Below are positions 34,642 through 43,281 of a stretch of 64,000 nt of DNA, one piece after another (the first letter of the stretch is position 1; each line of letters starts with the position of its first letter). The stretch is taken from the NCBI RefSeq assembly GCF_003664995.1, contig NZ_JFHL01000002.1, positions 248,001 to 312,000 on the forward strand, read 5' to 3'. A program made the position numbers and the translations under genes. The notes below the pieces were generated by a model. It did not search any database. It saw nothing but the letters and a program-made list of their open reading frames with translations, and was not told the DNA's origin. Source of the DNA: Mesotoga sp. BH458_6_3_2_1. GTDB lineage: Bacteria; Thermotogota; Thermotogae; Petrotogales; Kosmotogaceae.

Positions 34642-35015
34642 TGGAAGGACACATCACATGTGTAATCTGTCCAGTTGGCTGTAGGATTTCGGTGAAAAAG
34701 ATTGGTCAAGAATACTCTATTACGGGCAATAAATGTTCTAGGGGAAAGGAATATGCACTCAATGAACTCGTAATGCCGAAAAGAATACTTGCAACTAGCG
34801 TGAAGGTTTTGAACGGAACACTCCCTCTAGCTTCAGCGAAGACCACAGGCCCAATTGACAGAGCCCTAATACTTGAAAAGATGAGTTTAATAAGCAAAAT
34901 TGCCGTTGAGGCGCCTGTGGAGATCGGGGACGTCTTGATAGATGACATCGACGGTGAGGGAACTTCACTTGTCGCTACTCGACCAGTTGGAAGAAACGAA
35001 ACTTCCAATCAGTAG
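34641..35015 (+). CDS. DUF1667 protein
   Basis: 124 residues; start codon overlaps the previous stop by one base (TGATG). Starts with ITCVICPVGCRISVKK and later NKCSRGKEYA, giving the C-x2-C-x3-C ... C cysteine set of DUF1667, likely an iron-sulfur or zinc site. It is the usual third gene of the GlpA-like/oxidoreductase cluster, so it is probably a small electron-transfer subunit of that complex (inferred). Confidence 0.9.
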   Translation: MEGHITCVICPVGCRISVKKIGQEYSITGNKCSRGKEYALNELVMPKRILATSVKVLNGTLPLASAKTTGPIDRALILEKMSLISKIAVEAPVEIGDVLIDDIDGEGTSLVATRPVGRNETSNQ

Positions 35016-35025
35016 CATTGGCTAC

Positions 35026-35054
35026 TTGAAATAAACTTTGATTCGAGTTACAAT
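35026..35054 (+). promoter_or_regulatory. Promoter of tRNA-Asn
   Basis: TTGAAA (35026-35031), 17-nt spacer, TACAAT (35049-35054); start expected about 5 nt before the tRNA. The -35 lies 11 nt after the DUF1667 stop codon. Confidence 0.75.
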
Positions 35055-35065
35055 AATCAATGTGT

Positions 35066-35140
<75 letters not shown>

Positions 35141-35141
35141 G

Positions 35142-35169
35142 AACTCCCCAGTTAAGGGGAGTTTTTTTC
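35142..35169 (+). terminator. Terminator of tRNA-Asn
   Basis: AACTCCCC pairs with GGGGAGTT around AGTTAA, followed by a run of seven Ts ending next to the asparagine synthetase stop codon. Confidence 0.92.
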
Positions 35170-36107
35170 TATATCCAGCTCTGACCAGGGACCTTGGGAA
35201 AGAGTCTGGTTCTAGCAACACTGTCAAGAGAGCAGACATACCTTGTTAGTCTTTCCACGCCAATTCCGCAACCCGCTGTAGGCACAAGCTCACCGGCTTC
35301 CGCTATCTCCATGTACCACGCAAGCTCTTCCGGATCATTATCCTTGAACTCCATTCTGTTAATGATCCTCTGATGTTCCCACTCTCGTTCTCCCCCCGAG
35401 AGAGTCTCCCCGAAACCGTCTGGAAGAATCAGATCCATGTCCTTAAGCGTTCTCTCGTCTTGAGACAACAGGTCGTAGAATTCCCTTTCCCATACGGGAA
35501 AATCTATCAGCCAGAACGGTTCTTTGAAGCTCGAAGATAGGACGGTCTCGAAGTCCTTTCCATACTGCTCGTAAGCGTCCATGAATTTTACTTTTGCGAA
35601 GGGCGTTGTTGGTACGGAAGGGTTCGAAGAAAGCAATTCCAGTTCCTCCCTGCAACTACTTTTTACTTCTGCAATAAGCTTAGTAATGAGGCCTTCCACC
35701 AGTGACATTACCTCATCTCTCTTTGCGTTTCGGATTTCCAGGTCAATCTGGCTGAATTCAAAAAGGTGTCTTCCAGTAAGTGACTTCTCCGACGTTTCAA
35801 GTCTAACATTGGGGGAGACTATAAAGATTCTCTCGAATGTTTTGCATGCCAATTGCTTGTGAAATATCATCGACTGGGTTAGACGATACTCTTGATCGTA
35901 ATAACGGAACTTAGCGTTGTGGACCTCATGATTCAGGGGGTCGGTAATCGGTGAGATTATTGTTGGAAGTAGTTCGACAAATCCCTTTCCCCGAAGAAAA
36001 TTGCCTGCTTCTCCCATTATTGCGGACTTTACCCTGACTGCCGATTTCACTAAAGGATCTCTAAGATGTTCAATTACTTTAGTACTCATTCTTCCTATGC
36101 TTTCCAT
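35169..36107 (-). CDS. Archaeal-type asparagine synthetase (asparaginyl-tRNA-synthetase paralogue)
   Basis: 312 residues from ATG 36107 (GGGGTGAG 5-6 nt upstream); ATG 36149 would start inside the leader terminator. Class II aminoacyl-tRNA-synthetase core: motif 1 around FVELLPTIISPITDPLN, motif 2 FIVSPNVRLETSEK ... HLFEFSQIDLEI, motif 3 AGCGIGVERLTRYV. The N-terminal anticodon-binding OB-fold of AsnRS is absent, and the length matches the archaeal asparagine synthetase A-related enzyme. It makes asparagine from aspartate, ammonia and ATP. Preceded by an Asn-rich leader peptide and attenuator, and next to tRNA-Asn. A true AsnRS is unlikely. Probably acquired from archaea (inference). Confidence 0.82.
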   Translation of the reverse strand: MESIGRMSTKVIEHLRDPLVKSAVRVKSAIMGEAGNFLRGKGFVELLPTIISPITDPLNHEVHNAKFRYYDQEYRLTQSMIFHKQLACKTFERIFIVSPNVRLETSEKSLTGRHLFEFSQIDLEIRNAKRDEVMSLVEGLITKLIAEVKSSCREELELLSSNPSVPTTPFAKVKFMDAYEQYGKDFETVLSSSFKEPFWLIDFPVWEREFYDLLSQDERTLKDMDLILPDGFGETLSGGEREWEHQRIINRMEFKDNDPEELAWYMEIAEAGELVPTAGCGIGVERLTRYVCSLDSVARTRLFPKVPGQSWI

Positions 36108-36122
36108 TTTCTCACCCCTTCC

Positions 36123-36156
36123 AAAAAAATAGGGCCGATGGTTTTCCATCGGCCCT
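36123..36156 (-). terminator. Attenuator terminator of the asparagine synthetase leader
   Basis: Perfect 11-bp hairpin (minus strand AGGGCCGATGG / CCATCGGCCCT, plus 36131-36141 and 36146-36156) with an AAAA loop, followed by A and seven Ts (36123-36129). The asparagine synthetase ribosome site begins immediately after it, so this controls entry into the gene. Confidence 0.92.
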
Positions 36157-36207
36157 GTAATCTTCTACTTTCTTAAACGCAAAGATTAACTGACCGATCC
36201 CGGCCAG
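36148..36207 (-). promoter_or_regulatory. Alternative leader structures: pause hairpin and antiterminator
   Basis: Pause hairpin: CTGGCCG (36201-36207) pairs with CGGTCAG (36190-36196) around GGAT, one wobble. Antiterminator: ATCGGTC (36192-36198) pairs with GGCCGAT of the terminator arm (36148-36154), and TAATCTT (36182-36188) pairs with AAGATTA (36158-36164), separated by a symmetric 3x3 internal loop. The three structures are mutually exclusive in the order 1:2, 2:3, 3:4. Sequences are given on the minus strand. Confidence 0.8.
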
Positions 36208-36257
36208 CTATTATTATCGACTTTCATAATTCTAGAAACAGAGACTGCTTTAACCAT
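36186..36257 (-). CDS. Asn leader peptide (23 codons)
   Basis: ATG 36257 with a perfect AGGAGG seven bases upstream (36265-36270), ending TAA at 36186-36188. The peptide starts MVKAVSVSRIMKVD, then has two adjacent asparagine codons (AAT AAT, 36210-36215), then SWPGSVS. The Asn codons lie just upstream of the pause-hairpin arm, exactly where a stalled ribosome would free the antiterminator. It should sense charged tRNA-Asn and control the asparagine synthetase gene. Confidence 0.8.
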   Translation of the reverse strand: MVKAVSVSRIMKVDNNSWPGSVS

Positions 36258-36279
36258 AATTCTTCCTCCTGAATGATAG

Positions 36280-36288
36280 ATTGTACCA
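36280..36288 (-). promoter_or_regulatory. Extended -10 of the asparagine leader
   Basis: Minus strand TGG-TACAAT; predicted start near 36273, a few bases before the leader-peptide ribosome site. No strong -35. Confidence 0.6.
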
Positions 36289-36338
36289 CCTGGAAAGTAA
36301 CACAGAAAGCAAACTGTTTAAGATTTGTTGAATGCTCT

Positions 36339-36368
36339 TTGATAAATACCGCTCGTTCGGTTTATAAT
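36339..36368 (+). promoter_or_regulatory. Promoter of the radical SAM-smc unit (leaderless transcript)
   Basis: TTGATA (36339-36344), 18-nt spacer, perfect TATAAT (36363-36368). The expected start is about 36375, the A of the ATG, and there is no Shine-Dalgarno in between. Confidence 0.75.
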
Positions 36369-36374
36369 ATAGAC

Positions 36375-37388
36375 ATGAATATCGTTCCTATTTTCGTTCC
36401 ACATGAGGGTTGCAGAACGCGATGCACATTCTGCAATGAATACTCCGCAACTGGAGTCAGGAAGCTTCCTGATAAGGAAGGGGTTTTGTCGACCGTCAAA
36501 AGATACAGAGGATATTTCAGGAATCCAGAGGAGACAGAACTGGCCTTTTATGGCGGTACATTCACCGGAACCGGTCGCCAGCAAGTGTATCTAGATGTTG
36601 CAGAAGAGCTTGTTCAAAAAGGCCTTATTAAGGGGATCAGATTCTCCACTTCACCGGAACAAATATCAGAAGAGATGATCGCTATTCTGAAATCAACTTC
36701 CATCAGTTTCATAGAACTTGGTGTTCAGTCGTTTGACGATGATCTGCTGAAAGATTGCCGTAGAAATCACGGGTCCAGAGAAGTGTATGAAGCGGCCAAC
36801 CGGTTAAGGAGTAGTGGAATTGATTTCGGAATTCATCTGATGACAGGGTTGCCGGGAGATTCCGAGGAGAAGGATATATATTCGACAAAGGAAGCGATTC
36901 GTGTGGGTGCATCATCCGTAAGAATTCATCCTCTTGTTGTTTTGAAAGGATCGCTTCTTGAGTACGAGTATTTACATGGAAGATTTGCACCCCAAGGACT
37001 TCAGGAATCTATAGAGATCATTTGGAAGATGTATTTACTGATTTTGCTGGCAGATGTGAAGGTTAGTAGGATGGGAATCTGTATCTACGGAGAGCAGATT
37101 GAAAACGTGGTTGCAGGCCCATTCCACCCGGCATTTGGTGAGTTAGTCAGAGACAGGTTGATGCTTGAAGTAATCAGGAGATGCTCTAAAGATATAGATC
37201 GGCATGCGCTTAAGTTAGATAGGAAATACAAAAAATGGTTTACGGGTCACAAAAGAGCTGTCCTCGAAAGAGCTTCTGGAGAAGGGATTATGATAGACTT
37301 CTGTGACGATGGAGTAGATATTGATATACCTTTTTATATGAAACTTATCGGGGAAGAGATCCTGGGGGAAGCCTATGCTAAGACTTAA
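36375..37388 (+). CDS. Radical SAM protein
   Basis: 337 residues from ATG 36375, where similarity to radical SAM enzymes begins; the frame is open from 36273 but lies over the promoter. IVPIFVPHEGCRTRCTFCNE holds the C-x3-C-x2-C motif for the SAM-binding [4Fe-4S] cluster; FYGGTFTG is the GGE-like motif and SFIELGVQSFDD the beta4-5 segment, as in Elp3/oxygen-independent coproporphyrinogen oxidase-like proteins. It resembles the YtqA/TIGR01212-type or Elp3-like group, but the substrate is not clear. The end overlaps smc by 14 nt. Confidence 0.82.
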   Translation: MNIVPIFVPHEGCRTRCTFCNEYSATGVRKLPDKEGVLSTVKRYRGYFRNPEETELAFYGGTFTGTGRQQVYLDVAEELVQKGLIKGIRFSTSPEQISEEMIAILKSTSISFIELGVQSFDDDLLKDCRRNHGSREVYEAANRLRSSGIDFGIHLMTGLPGDSEEKDIYSTKEAIRVGASSVRIHPLVVLKGSLLEYEYLHGRFAPQGLQESIEIIWKMYLLILLADVKVSRMGICIYGEQIENVVAGPFHPAFGELVRDRLMLEVIRRCSKDIDRHALKLDRKYKKWFTGHKRAVLERASGEGIMIDFCDDGVDIDIPFYMKLIGEEILGEAYAKT

Positions 37389-40300
37389 CTCAGTTTATAT
37401 AAAAGGTTTTAAGAGCTTCGCGATGCCTACCAAATTCGAAGTCTCATCTGGAATTACTGCTGTTGTCGGACCGAATGGCAGTGGAAAGTCGAACGTCGTA
37501 GATGCAATAAGGTGGATATTTGGTGAGCAGTCGATGAAGAACATTAGAGCCGATAACAGAGAGGACGTGATTTTCAACGGTTCGGAAAGGTTTCCACCTT
37601 CGAATTCTGCCGAAGTGAAACTAGTGTTTGAATCGGAACAAGGGACCTTTTCTATAGCTCGGGAGATTTCTAGAGATGGGCAATCGATGTACAAAGTGAA
37701 CGACAGACAGTCGAGACTCAAAGATATAAGGGAGTTATTCCAGGGCACCGGAGTGGGAATGGATATCTACTCGATTGTGGGCCAGGGTCAAGTTGACAAA
37801 GTCGTAACCGCTTCTCCTTTTGAATTGAGAGCACTTATTGAAGAAGCAGCCGGTACCGCAGTATATAAGGAGAGGAAGAAGGAGGCTCTTGGAAAACTCG
37901 CATCGACGGAAGAAAACCTGAGCAGACTGGAAGACATAATCTTTGAACTTGGCAAGCAACGCAAATCACTCTACCTTAAGGCAAAGAGGGCAGAGAAGTT
38001 TGTTGAGTATTCTGCAAAGCAGAAGGAGCTCAAGAATCTCTTTTACGGAAATATTGCCAGGCTTGAGAAAGAGAAGCTTGAAGAGATGCGTACGGGTTTT
38101 GACAAATTGCGCGACGAATTGAAGGACTTGCAGAAGAAATTGATTGAAGGTGAATCAAAGTGGTCTTCTTTGAGAGCTGAATTTTCAGAAGTAGACAAGG
38201 AAATTGAGGGGTTCACCAAGCTTCTTGAGGAGTACAAAAAGCGTCAAAACGATCTGCTGGAGCTCAAGGAGATGTATACCAGAAGACTGAGCGAGAGAGA
38301 GAACAGGTTAATCGAAGTATCAACAAGGATAGACAACTTCAGATCGGGAATCGAGGATCTCGACAAAAGAAAAGATGAAATCAAGCTGATCATCGAAACT
38401 TTAGAAAAGCAGATCTCAGATGAAGAGACCGGACTGTCTTCATCTGAGGAAGAGCGAGACTCTCTCGTAAAGAACTACAGCGCTAGAGAGCGCGAATGGT
38501 TGAAACATCAGGAGACCTTTGATTCAATTTCCAAGAGGCTTTCCAAAATTGAAAACGAGCTTGAGAGACTTGAAAACAGCCGTGAAGACACCAACAAGAG
38601 ACTCAGGCTTATAGAGAATCAGCTTGGGTCAAAGAGAGAGCGATTTGAGACCCTCAAGGAGGAAACAGAGTCTCTTGCAAAACAAGGCAAAGAGAGCTCG
38701 GAGAAACAACGAAAAGTTGAAGCCGATGTGAGCGAATCGAAGGGAAGGCTTTCTGAGCTCGACATTGACTTAGAGAAGGCGAGAGAGAATCTCTCTAAAG
38801 ACGAGAGCGAGTTGAGGAGCTCTCAAATGGAAAGAGGTTTGCTGGAAAGACAACAAGAGGAGTATCAGGGTTTTTCAAAAGCTGTCAGAGAGATTTTCTC
38901 AAGAAAGGACAGCTTTTTAGGACTGCGAGATGTCGTCGCAAATCTCGTTGGTGTTCCTGAGTCATACGAGACTGCAATAACAATTCTTCTAGGATACAGA
39001 ATGCAGGATATCGTCGTCGACGACTCAATCACGGCAAAGAGAATCATAGAATTTTTAAAATCATATAAGATAGGCCGAGTAACATTGCTTCCGATGGACA
39101 TGATAGAAGGCAATTTCAGAAGCTTTTCCAAAGTAGAGTCGCATCCGGGTTTCATAAACTATGCAGCGAGACTTGTAGATATTCCAAGTGGTTTTGAAAA
39201 GCTGCCTATATACCTTTTCGGAAACTCTATAGTTGTGGCAACTCTAGATGATGCGATCGATATTAGAAAGGCCGTCGGTTTTTCGGGGAGAATAGTGTCT
39301 ATTGATGGCCAGTTGCTGAGTGCCGGTGGATCCATTACGGGCGGATTCATTGGTGAAGAGACACGAACCGATCTGCTTTCAAGGAAGAGAAGGATTCAAC
39401 AGCTAATGGAAAGAGAGGCAGAACTTGAAAAGCAGATTCAATTAGGCCATAGACAGATCGAAAGGCTCAAGGACGAAATAAGGGAAGTAAGGGGGTATCT
39501 CAAAGCTCTACAGGAAGAGTTGAATGAGTTGGCTTCTAAAGGAGCTGCAATCAACAGAATGATAAGCGAGCTTCTGAAATCTGCTCAGGAGATTGAGGAA
39601 GAGATATCTGAGCTGACAAAACTTGAAAACGAGTATACAAGAAGAATGGAAGAGAATTCGAGAAAAAAGGAGATCCTCGTCGGAGAGCAGTCCTCATTGA
39701 AGGAAGAGCGCCTGAATCTCGAGAGAACGGTTGAAGCAGAGTCAGAAGAGCTCAAGAAACAGAAGAAGGCTCTGGAACATCTTCAAGAGAGAATAGTAGA
39801 TACAAGATTAAGGCTTTCAACGCTGTATGAGAAGCATGAGCAGTATACAAAAGAACATTCTTCTTTGATTCAGAAGAAGAAGGTTGATAAGGAGAATATA
39901 GACCTGCTTTCAAGAGAAGTGGTTGAGGTTGAGTCTGAAACTGAGAGGCTTAGAAGGCAAGTGGGTGATCAAGAACGCGAATTGACTTCAGTAAAGAAAG
40001 AAACAGAGAATCTCTTTTCAAGTATAAGAAATCAGAGAGAGGGAAAGGAGCAGAGACTGTCGTCGCTTCAGGAAGCGGAAGAAGAGATAAACAAAATGAA
40101 AGGAGATAGAGAGAAGCTTAGAGATAAGGCTCATCAGTTTGAGATGCATATTCAAGAGAGTGAGATGAGGCTTTCGAGAGTGAAAGAGGAACTGGACGAG
40201 GATGCTGGAGATGTCCAGATCCTTTCTGAAGAGAAATTGCATGAAATCAAGGTTGAGCTTGACGACTACGAAAACAAGCTAAAGTTTCTTGGCAGCGTTG

Positions 40301-40899
40301 ATCTGGAAGCCATAGATGAATACGGTGTAGTCGATAAGGAGTATCAAGAGCTTGATGAACAGAAACAAGATCTCGAAGATGCAAAGGTCAAGCTAATTGA
40401 ACTGATCGAGAAAACCGATGCAAAGGCTAAGAGTATCTTCATGGAGACTTTCAACAACGTGAACAGTAATTTCGGTCAATATATCGAGGAGATCTTTGAT
40501 GGTGGTGAGGGAGAGATCAAAATAATTCCCGGCGAGGATCTCCTTGAGACAGGTCTGGAGATCACTGTCAGGAGACCCGGCAGAAAGGTTCAGAAACTGC
40601 AACTCCTTTCTGGCGGAGAGAAAGCGCTTGTGGGTATAGCACTCGTATTCTCTTTGTTGAGCATTAAGCCGAGTCCGTTTTATGTCCTGGACGAAGTTGA
40701 TGCACCTCTTGACGATTTCAATGCGGAGAGATTCAGAGTATTGCTGAAGAAACATGCGACCGACACTCAGTTTCTTGTGGTCACTCACAATAAGCTTGTC
40801 ATGGAAGTTGCCAATGTTCTTCACGGTGTTACGATGACTGATGGTCTGTCTAGAGTGATTCCCGTCGAACTTCAATCGGTTGAAACGGTAATCGGCTAA
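37375..40899 (+). CDS. smc: Chromosome segregation protein SMC
   Basis: 1174 residues, full family length. Walker A VVGPNGSGKSNVVDAI (about residues 31-46), long coiled coil (about 165-490), hinge (about 500-660, with DSITAKRIIEFL and GGSITGGFIG), second coiled coil, C-terminal signature LQLLSGGEKALVGIAL and Walker B FYVLDEVDAPLDD. SMC dimers with ScpA/ScpB compact and segregate the chromosome; ScpAB are not in the window. Start lies inside the end of the radical SAM gene; translational coupling likely. Confidence 0.97.
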   Translation: MLRLNSVYIKGFKSFAMPTKFEVSSGITAVVGPNGSGKSNVVDAIRWIFGEQSMKNIRADNREDVIFNGSERFPPSNSAEVKLVFESEQGTFSIAREISRDGQSMYKVNDRQSRLKDIRELFQGTGVGMDIYSIVGQGQVDKVVTASPFELRALIEEAAGTAVYKERKKEALGKLASTEENLSRLEDIIFELGKQRKSLYLKAKRAEKFVEYSAKQKELKNLFYGNIARLEKEKLEEMRTGFDKLRDELKDLQKKLIEGESKWSSLRAEFSEVDKEIEGFTKLLEEYKKRQNDLLELKEMYTRRLSERENRLIEVSTRIDNFRSGIEDLDKRKDEIKLIIETLEKQISDEETGLSSSEEERDSLVKNYSAREREWLKHQETFDSISKRLSKIENELERLENSREDTNKRLRLIENQLGSKRERFETLKEETESLAKQGKESSEKQRKVEADVSESKGRLSELDIDLEKARENLSKDESELRSSQMERGLLERQQEEYQGFSKAVREIFSRKDSFLGLRDVVANLVGVPESYETAITILLGYRMQDIVVDDSITAKRIIEFLKSYKIGRVTLLPMDMIEGNFRSFSKVESHPGFINYAARLVDIPSGFEKLPIYLFGNSIVVATLDDAIDIRKAVGFSGRIVSIDGQLLSAGGSITGGFIGEETRTDLLSRKRRIQQLMEREAELEKQIQLGHRQIERLKDEIREVRGYLKALQEELNELASKGAAINRMISELLKSAQEIEEEISELTKLENEYTRRMEENSRKKEILVGEQSSLKEERLNLERTVEAESEELKKQKKALEHLQERIVDTRLRLSTLYEKHEQYTKEHSSLIQKKKVDKENIDLLSREVVEVESETERLRRQVGDQERELTSVKKETENLFSSIRNQREGKEQRLSSLQEAEEEINKMKGDREKLRDKAHQFEMHIQESEMRLSRVKEELDEDAGDVQILSEEKLHEIKVELDDYENKLKFLGSVDLEAIDEYGVVDKEYQELDEQKQDLEDAKVKLIELIEKTDAKAKSIFMETFNNVNSNFGQYIEEIFDGGEGEIKIIPGEDLLETGLEITVRRPGRKVQKLQLLSGGEKALVGIALVFSLLSIKPSPFYVLDEVDAPLDDFNAERFRVLLKKHATDTQFLVVTHNKLVMEVANVLHGVTMTDGLSRVIPVELQSVETVIG

Positions 40900-40900
40900 C

Positions 40901-41797
40901 TCAATCCCTAAGTGGTCCTGACTGTCGGAACTCTCTTATGATAACCACAACCATTCCCAGACCAACGAGAATAGATCCAATGAAAAAAAGCAGGGAAGGA
41001 GAATTCTTAAGCAAAGCAATATCGGCCACAATTGTGAAAAGCGGGATTGTGTAAACCCAGAGAGTTGCCGCCTTTCCACCCCAGAGAGCGATTCCCTTGT
41101 TCCAAAGAATGTAGCCGAGAGCCGAAGCTAGAATACTGAGAAACAACACTCCGAAAATTGCGCTGCGTGAGAACTCCACTGACCTCTTAAAGACAAAGAC
41201 TTCCGTGATTGCAAAAGGTACTGAGAATAGCAGCCCCCAAAGCATTACTTCTAGAGTCGTCCATATAGAACTGTTATGAATCTTCTCATAAAAAAATGTA
41301 TAGGCCGCCCACGAGACTGCGGCACCGAACGATAGAAGGTTCCCGAAAACGCTCGAGCCTTCGGAAAAACTTCCAGAGTAGATAATCACAAAGAGCCCGG
41401 AAAAAGCAATAAAACCGCCTATGTACTCGAAAAGATCGAATCTTCTCCTAACGAAATCATAGAGAATTATTGTTAGTATTGGAGCGGTGGACACTATCAG
41501 AGAGGCATCGGAAGCGTTTGTCATTGTCAAACCATAGTTCTCGAAGAGGAAATAAAACGTTATGCCGAATAGACCTGCCAATGCGGCATTTCTGTGGCTA
41601 ACTGTACCGAAAGACCCCCTCTTTCTTGCTGAGAGAGGAAAGAGAATGACGATAGCTACGCCGAATCGGATAGATGCCAACAGCATCGGTGGGAGTGATT
41701 CAACGGCCACTTTCGTGAAGATATATGATCCTCCCCAAATCATTGCAGTTGCTGCCAGGATGACAAGACCGAAAGATCTCCTCTCAATTCTCTTCAT
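40901..41797 (-). CDS. DMT-superfamily transporter (EamA type)
   Basis: 298 residues with ten predicted membrane helices in two EamA repeats. First helix FGLVILAATAMIWGGSYIFT, second repeat beginning GNLLSFGAAVSWAAYTFFYE; LGYILWNKGIALWGGKAA is the typical C-terminal segment. Probably exports or imports a small metabolite; substrate unknown. Start overlaps the GH13 stop by 4 nt (ATGA). Convergent with smc with a 1-nt gap. Confidence 0.88.
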   Translation of the reverse strand: MKRIERRSFGLVILAATAMIWGGSYIFTKVAVESLPPMLLASIRFGVAIVILFPLSARKRGSFGTVSHRNAALAGLFGITFYFLFENYGLTMTNASDASLIVSTAPILTIILYDFVRRRFDLFEYIGGFIAFSGLFVIIYSGSFSEGSSVFGNLLSFGAAVSWAAYTFFYEKIHNSSIWTTLEVMLWGLLFSVPFAITEVFVFKRSVEFSRSAIFGVLFLSILASALGYILWNKGIALWGGKAATLWVYTIPLFTIVADIALLKNSPSLLFFIGSILVGLGMVVVIIREFRQSGPLRD

Positions 41798-43281
41798 ATT
41801 CTCTTGTAGGGCGTGTAGTGAGTCTTTGACCTGGAAATGACTGGCTCCAGTATCAGTCCTTCGTACGGCTGCAGCTCTGCAGATATTGTTCCGAAGGATG
41901 CTTTTAAGACCTTGCCCGTAACCATGTCCTTCATCTCAGTACCGTTCATTAGGAAGCCCTCTTGCAAGAAAATTCTTGATCTGACAATGTTTCCAGTAGG
42001 GTTAACAACACAGACTACCAAATCGTCGATCGCCCCGGTAATTCTTTTGAAAGAAACGAGGGATCCATCAGAAGAGATCAGAGGTTTGAAATCACCGGAC
42101 CGCAAGGATGGTTTTCTCTGCCGGATCGAATTTAGTTTCCTGTATAGCTCCAGGGTATTCTTTTCGATGTGAATATTTTCCCATTCCATTGGAGCTCTGT
42201 TCTCAGGATCATTTCCACCCTCCATTCCAATCTCCTCTCCGTAGTAGATCAAAGGTATGCCAGGGAGACAGTACTGAAGGGTAAGCGCAGAGCTTATTCT
42301 CTCGAATGATTTGAGTTCATTTCTTAGTCTTGGCACATCGTGTGATGAGAGAACGGTCCATGACTTGGATACGAATTCGAGTCCGGCGTCTCTTATGGCA
42401 TCATTGATAATTTGAAGGGCATCTCTTCCTGAAAGGTAACCAATAAATACCTCCCAGATTATTAATCGAAAGTAGTAGTTCATCAATCCGTCAAGTCCCG
42501 ATCTTTCAGGCCAGTCTCCTGGATAATTCCAGATCTCTCCTATTACACATGAATCTGATCTGGTGGTTTTGGCTGAGTGAACCAGGGCTTTGAGAATCCT
42601 GGGACCCAAGTCATATGCAACATCAAGCCTCCAGCCATCTATTCCTAGCTTCAACCAATGACTTACTACTGAATTCTCTCCGTCGTATATGATTTTAGCG
42701 AGTTCCGGGTCTTCAAGATTCAATTCGATAAGGTTGTCAGAGTCCATCCAGCCCCTAAAATCTTTCTCTCCTTTGAAGAAGTAACTCTCGAACTTCTCAT
42801 TTCCCTGTTCTGCACCGGGCTGGTCGAATATTCCAAGGCCGTTGAACCATCTTCCGGAAGTCCCGACATGGTTAAACACTCCGTCAAGTATTACCCTGAT
42901 CCCCTTCCTATGAGCTTCATCCAGAAGGACGATGAATTCTTCTTCAGATCCTAAATCGCGGTCAATCGTGAAATAGTCGATTGTATCGTACTTATGATTT
43001 GTGTGTGCCCAGAAAATCGGGTTAAGATAGATTGTATTTGCACCAAGCTCCTTTACATAATCAAGTTTTTCAATTACTCCAATCAAATCGCCACCCCAAA
43101 AATCGTACTGGTGGCTGCTATCAGTCGATGGAAAGGGTTTCTCATCCCACCTCCTAACCTTCTGTCCTGGGAGTGAGTAATGGCCATCCTGCTTCTTCTG
43201 AAAGACAGTTTTCCCTTTTCCAATATTGAATCTATCTGGAAATATCTGATAGACGATCGCATCTCTTTGCCAGTCTCTCAT
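41794..43281 (-). CDS. Glycoside hydrolase family 13 enzyme (alpha-amylase/neopullulanase type)
   Basis: 495 residues without a signal peptide, so probably cytoplasmic. GH13 regions: I DGVFNHVG (about 133-140), II GWRLDVAYD (nucleophile Asp about 220), III VIGEIWNYPGDW (acid/base Glu about 249), IV TVLSSHDVPR (third Asp about 315). Early DAIVYQIFPDRF is typical of cyclomaltodextrinase/neopullulanase-like enzymes, though the N-terminal CBM34 domain of that group is missing. Likely degrades maltodextrins. Second gene of an overlap-linked minus-strand operon. Confidence 0.88.
   Translation of the reverse strand: MRDWQRDAIVYQIFPDRFNIGKGKTVFQKKQDGHYSLPGQKVRRWDEKPFPSTDSSHQYDFWGGDLIGVIEKLDYVKELGANTIYLNPIFWAHTNHKYDTIDYFTIDRDLGSEEEFIVLLDEAHRKGIRVILDGVFNHVGTSGRWFNGLGIFDQPGAEQGNEKFESYFFKGEKDFRGWMDSDNLIELNLEDPELAKIIYDGENSVVSHWLKLGIDGWRLDVAYDLGPRILKALVHSAKTTRSDSCVIGEIWNYPGDWPERSGLDGLMNYYFRLIIWEVFIGYLSGRDALQIINDAIRDAGLEFVSKSWTVLSSHDVPRLRNELKSFERISSALTLQYCLPGIPLIYYGEEIGMEGGNDPENRAPMEWENIHIEKNTLELYRKLNSIRQRKPSLRSGDFKPLISSDGSLVSFKRITGAIDDLVVCVVNPTGNIVRSRIFLQEGFLMNGTEMKDMVTGKVLKASFGTISAELQPYEGLILEPVISRSKTHYTPYKRI

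Noticed and set aside
35169-36107. Asparaginyl-tRNA synthetase
   Set aside because: Class II catalytic motifs are present but the N-terminal anticodon-binding domain is missing and the length fits the archaeal asparagine synthetase group.
36123-36285. T-box riboswitch before the asparagine synthetase
   Set aside because: The leader is too short, has no T-box sequence or specifier stem, and is fully explained by a leader peptide with nested hairpins.
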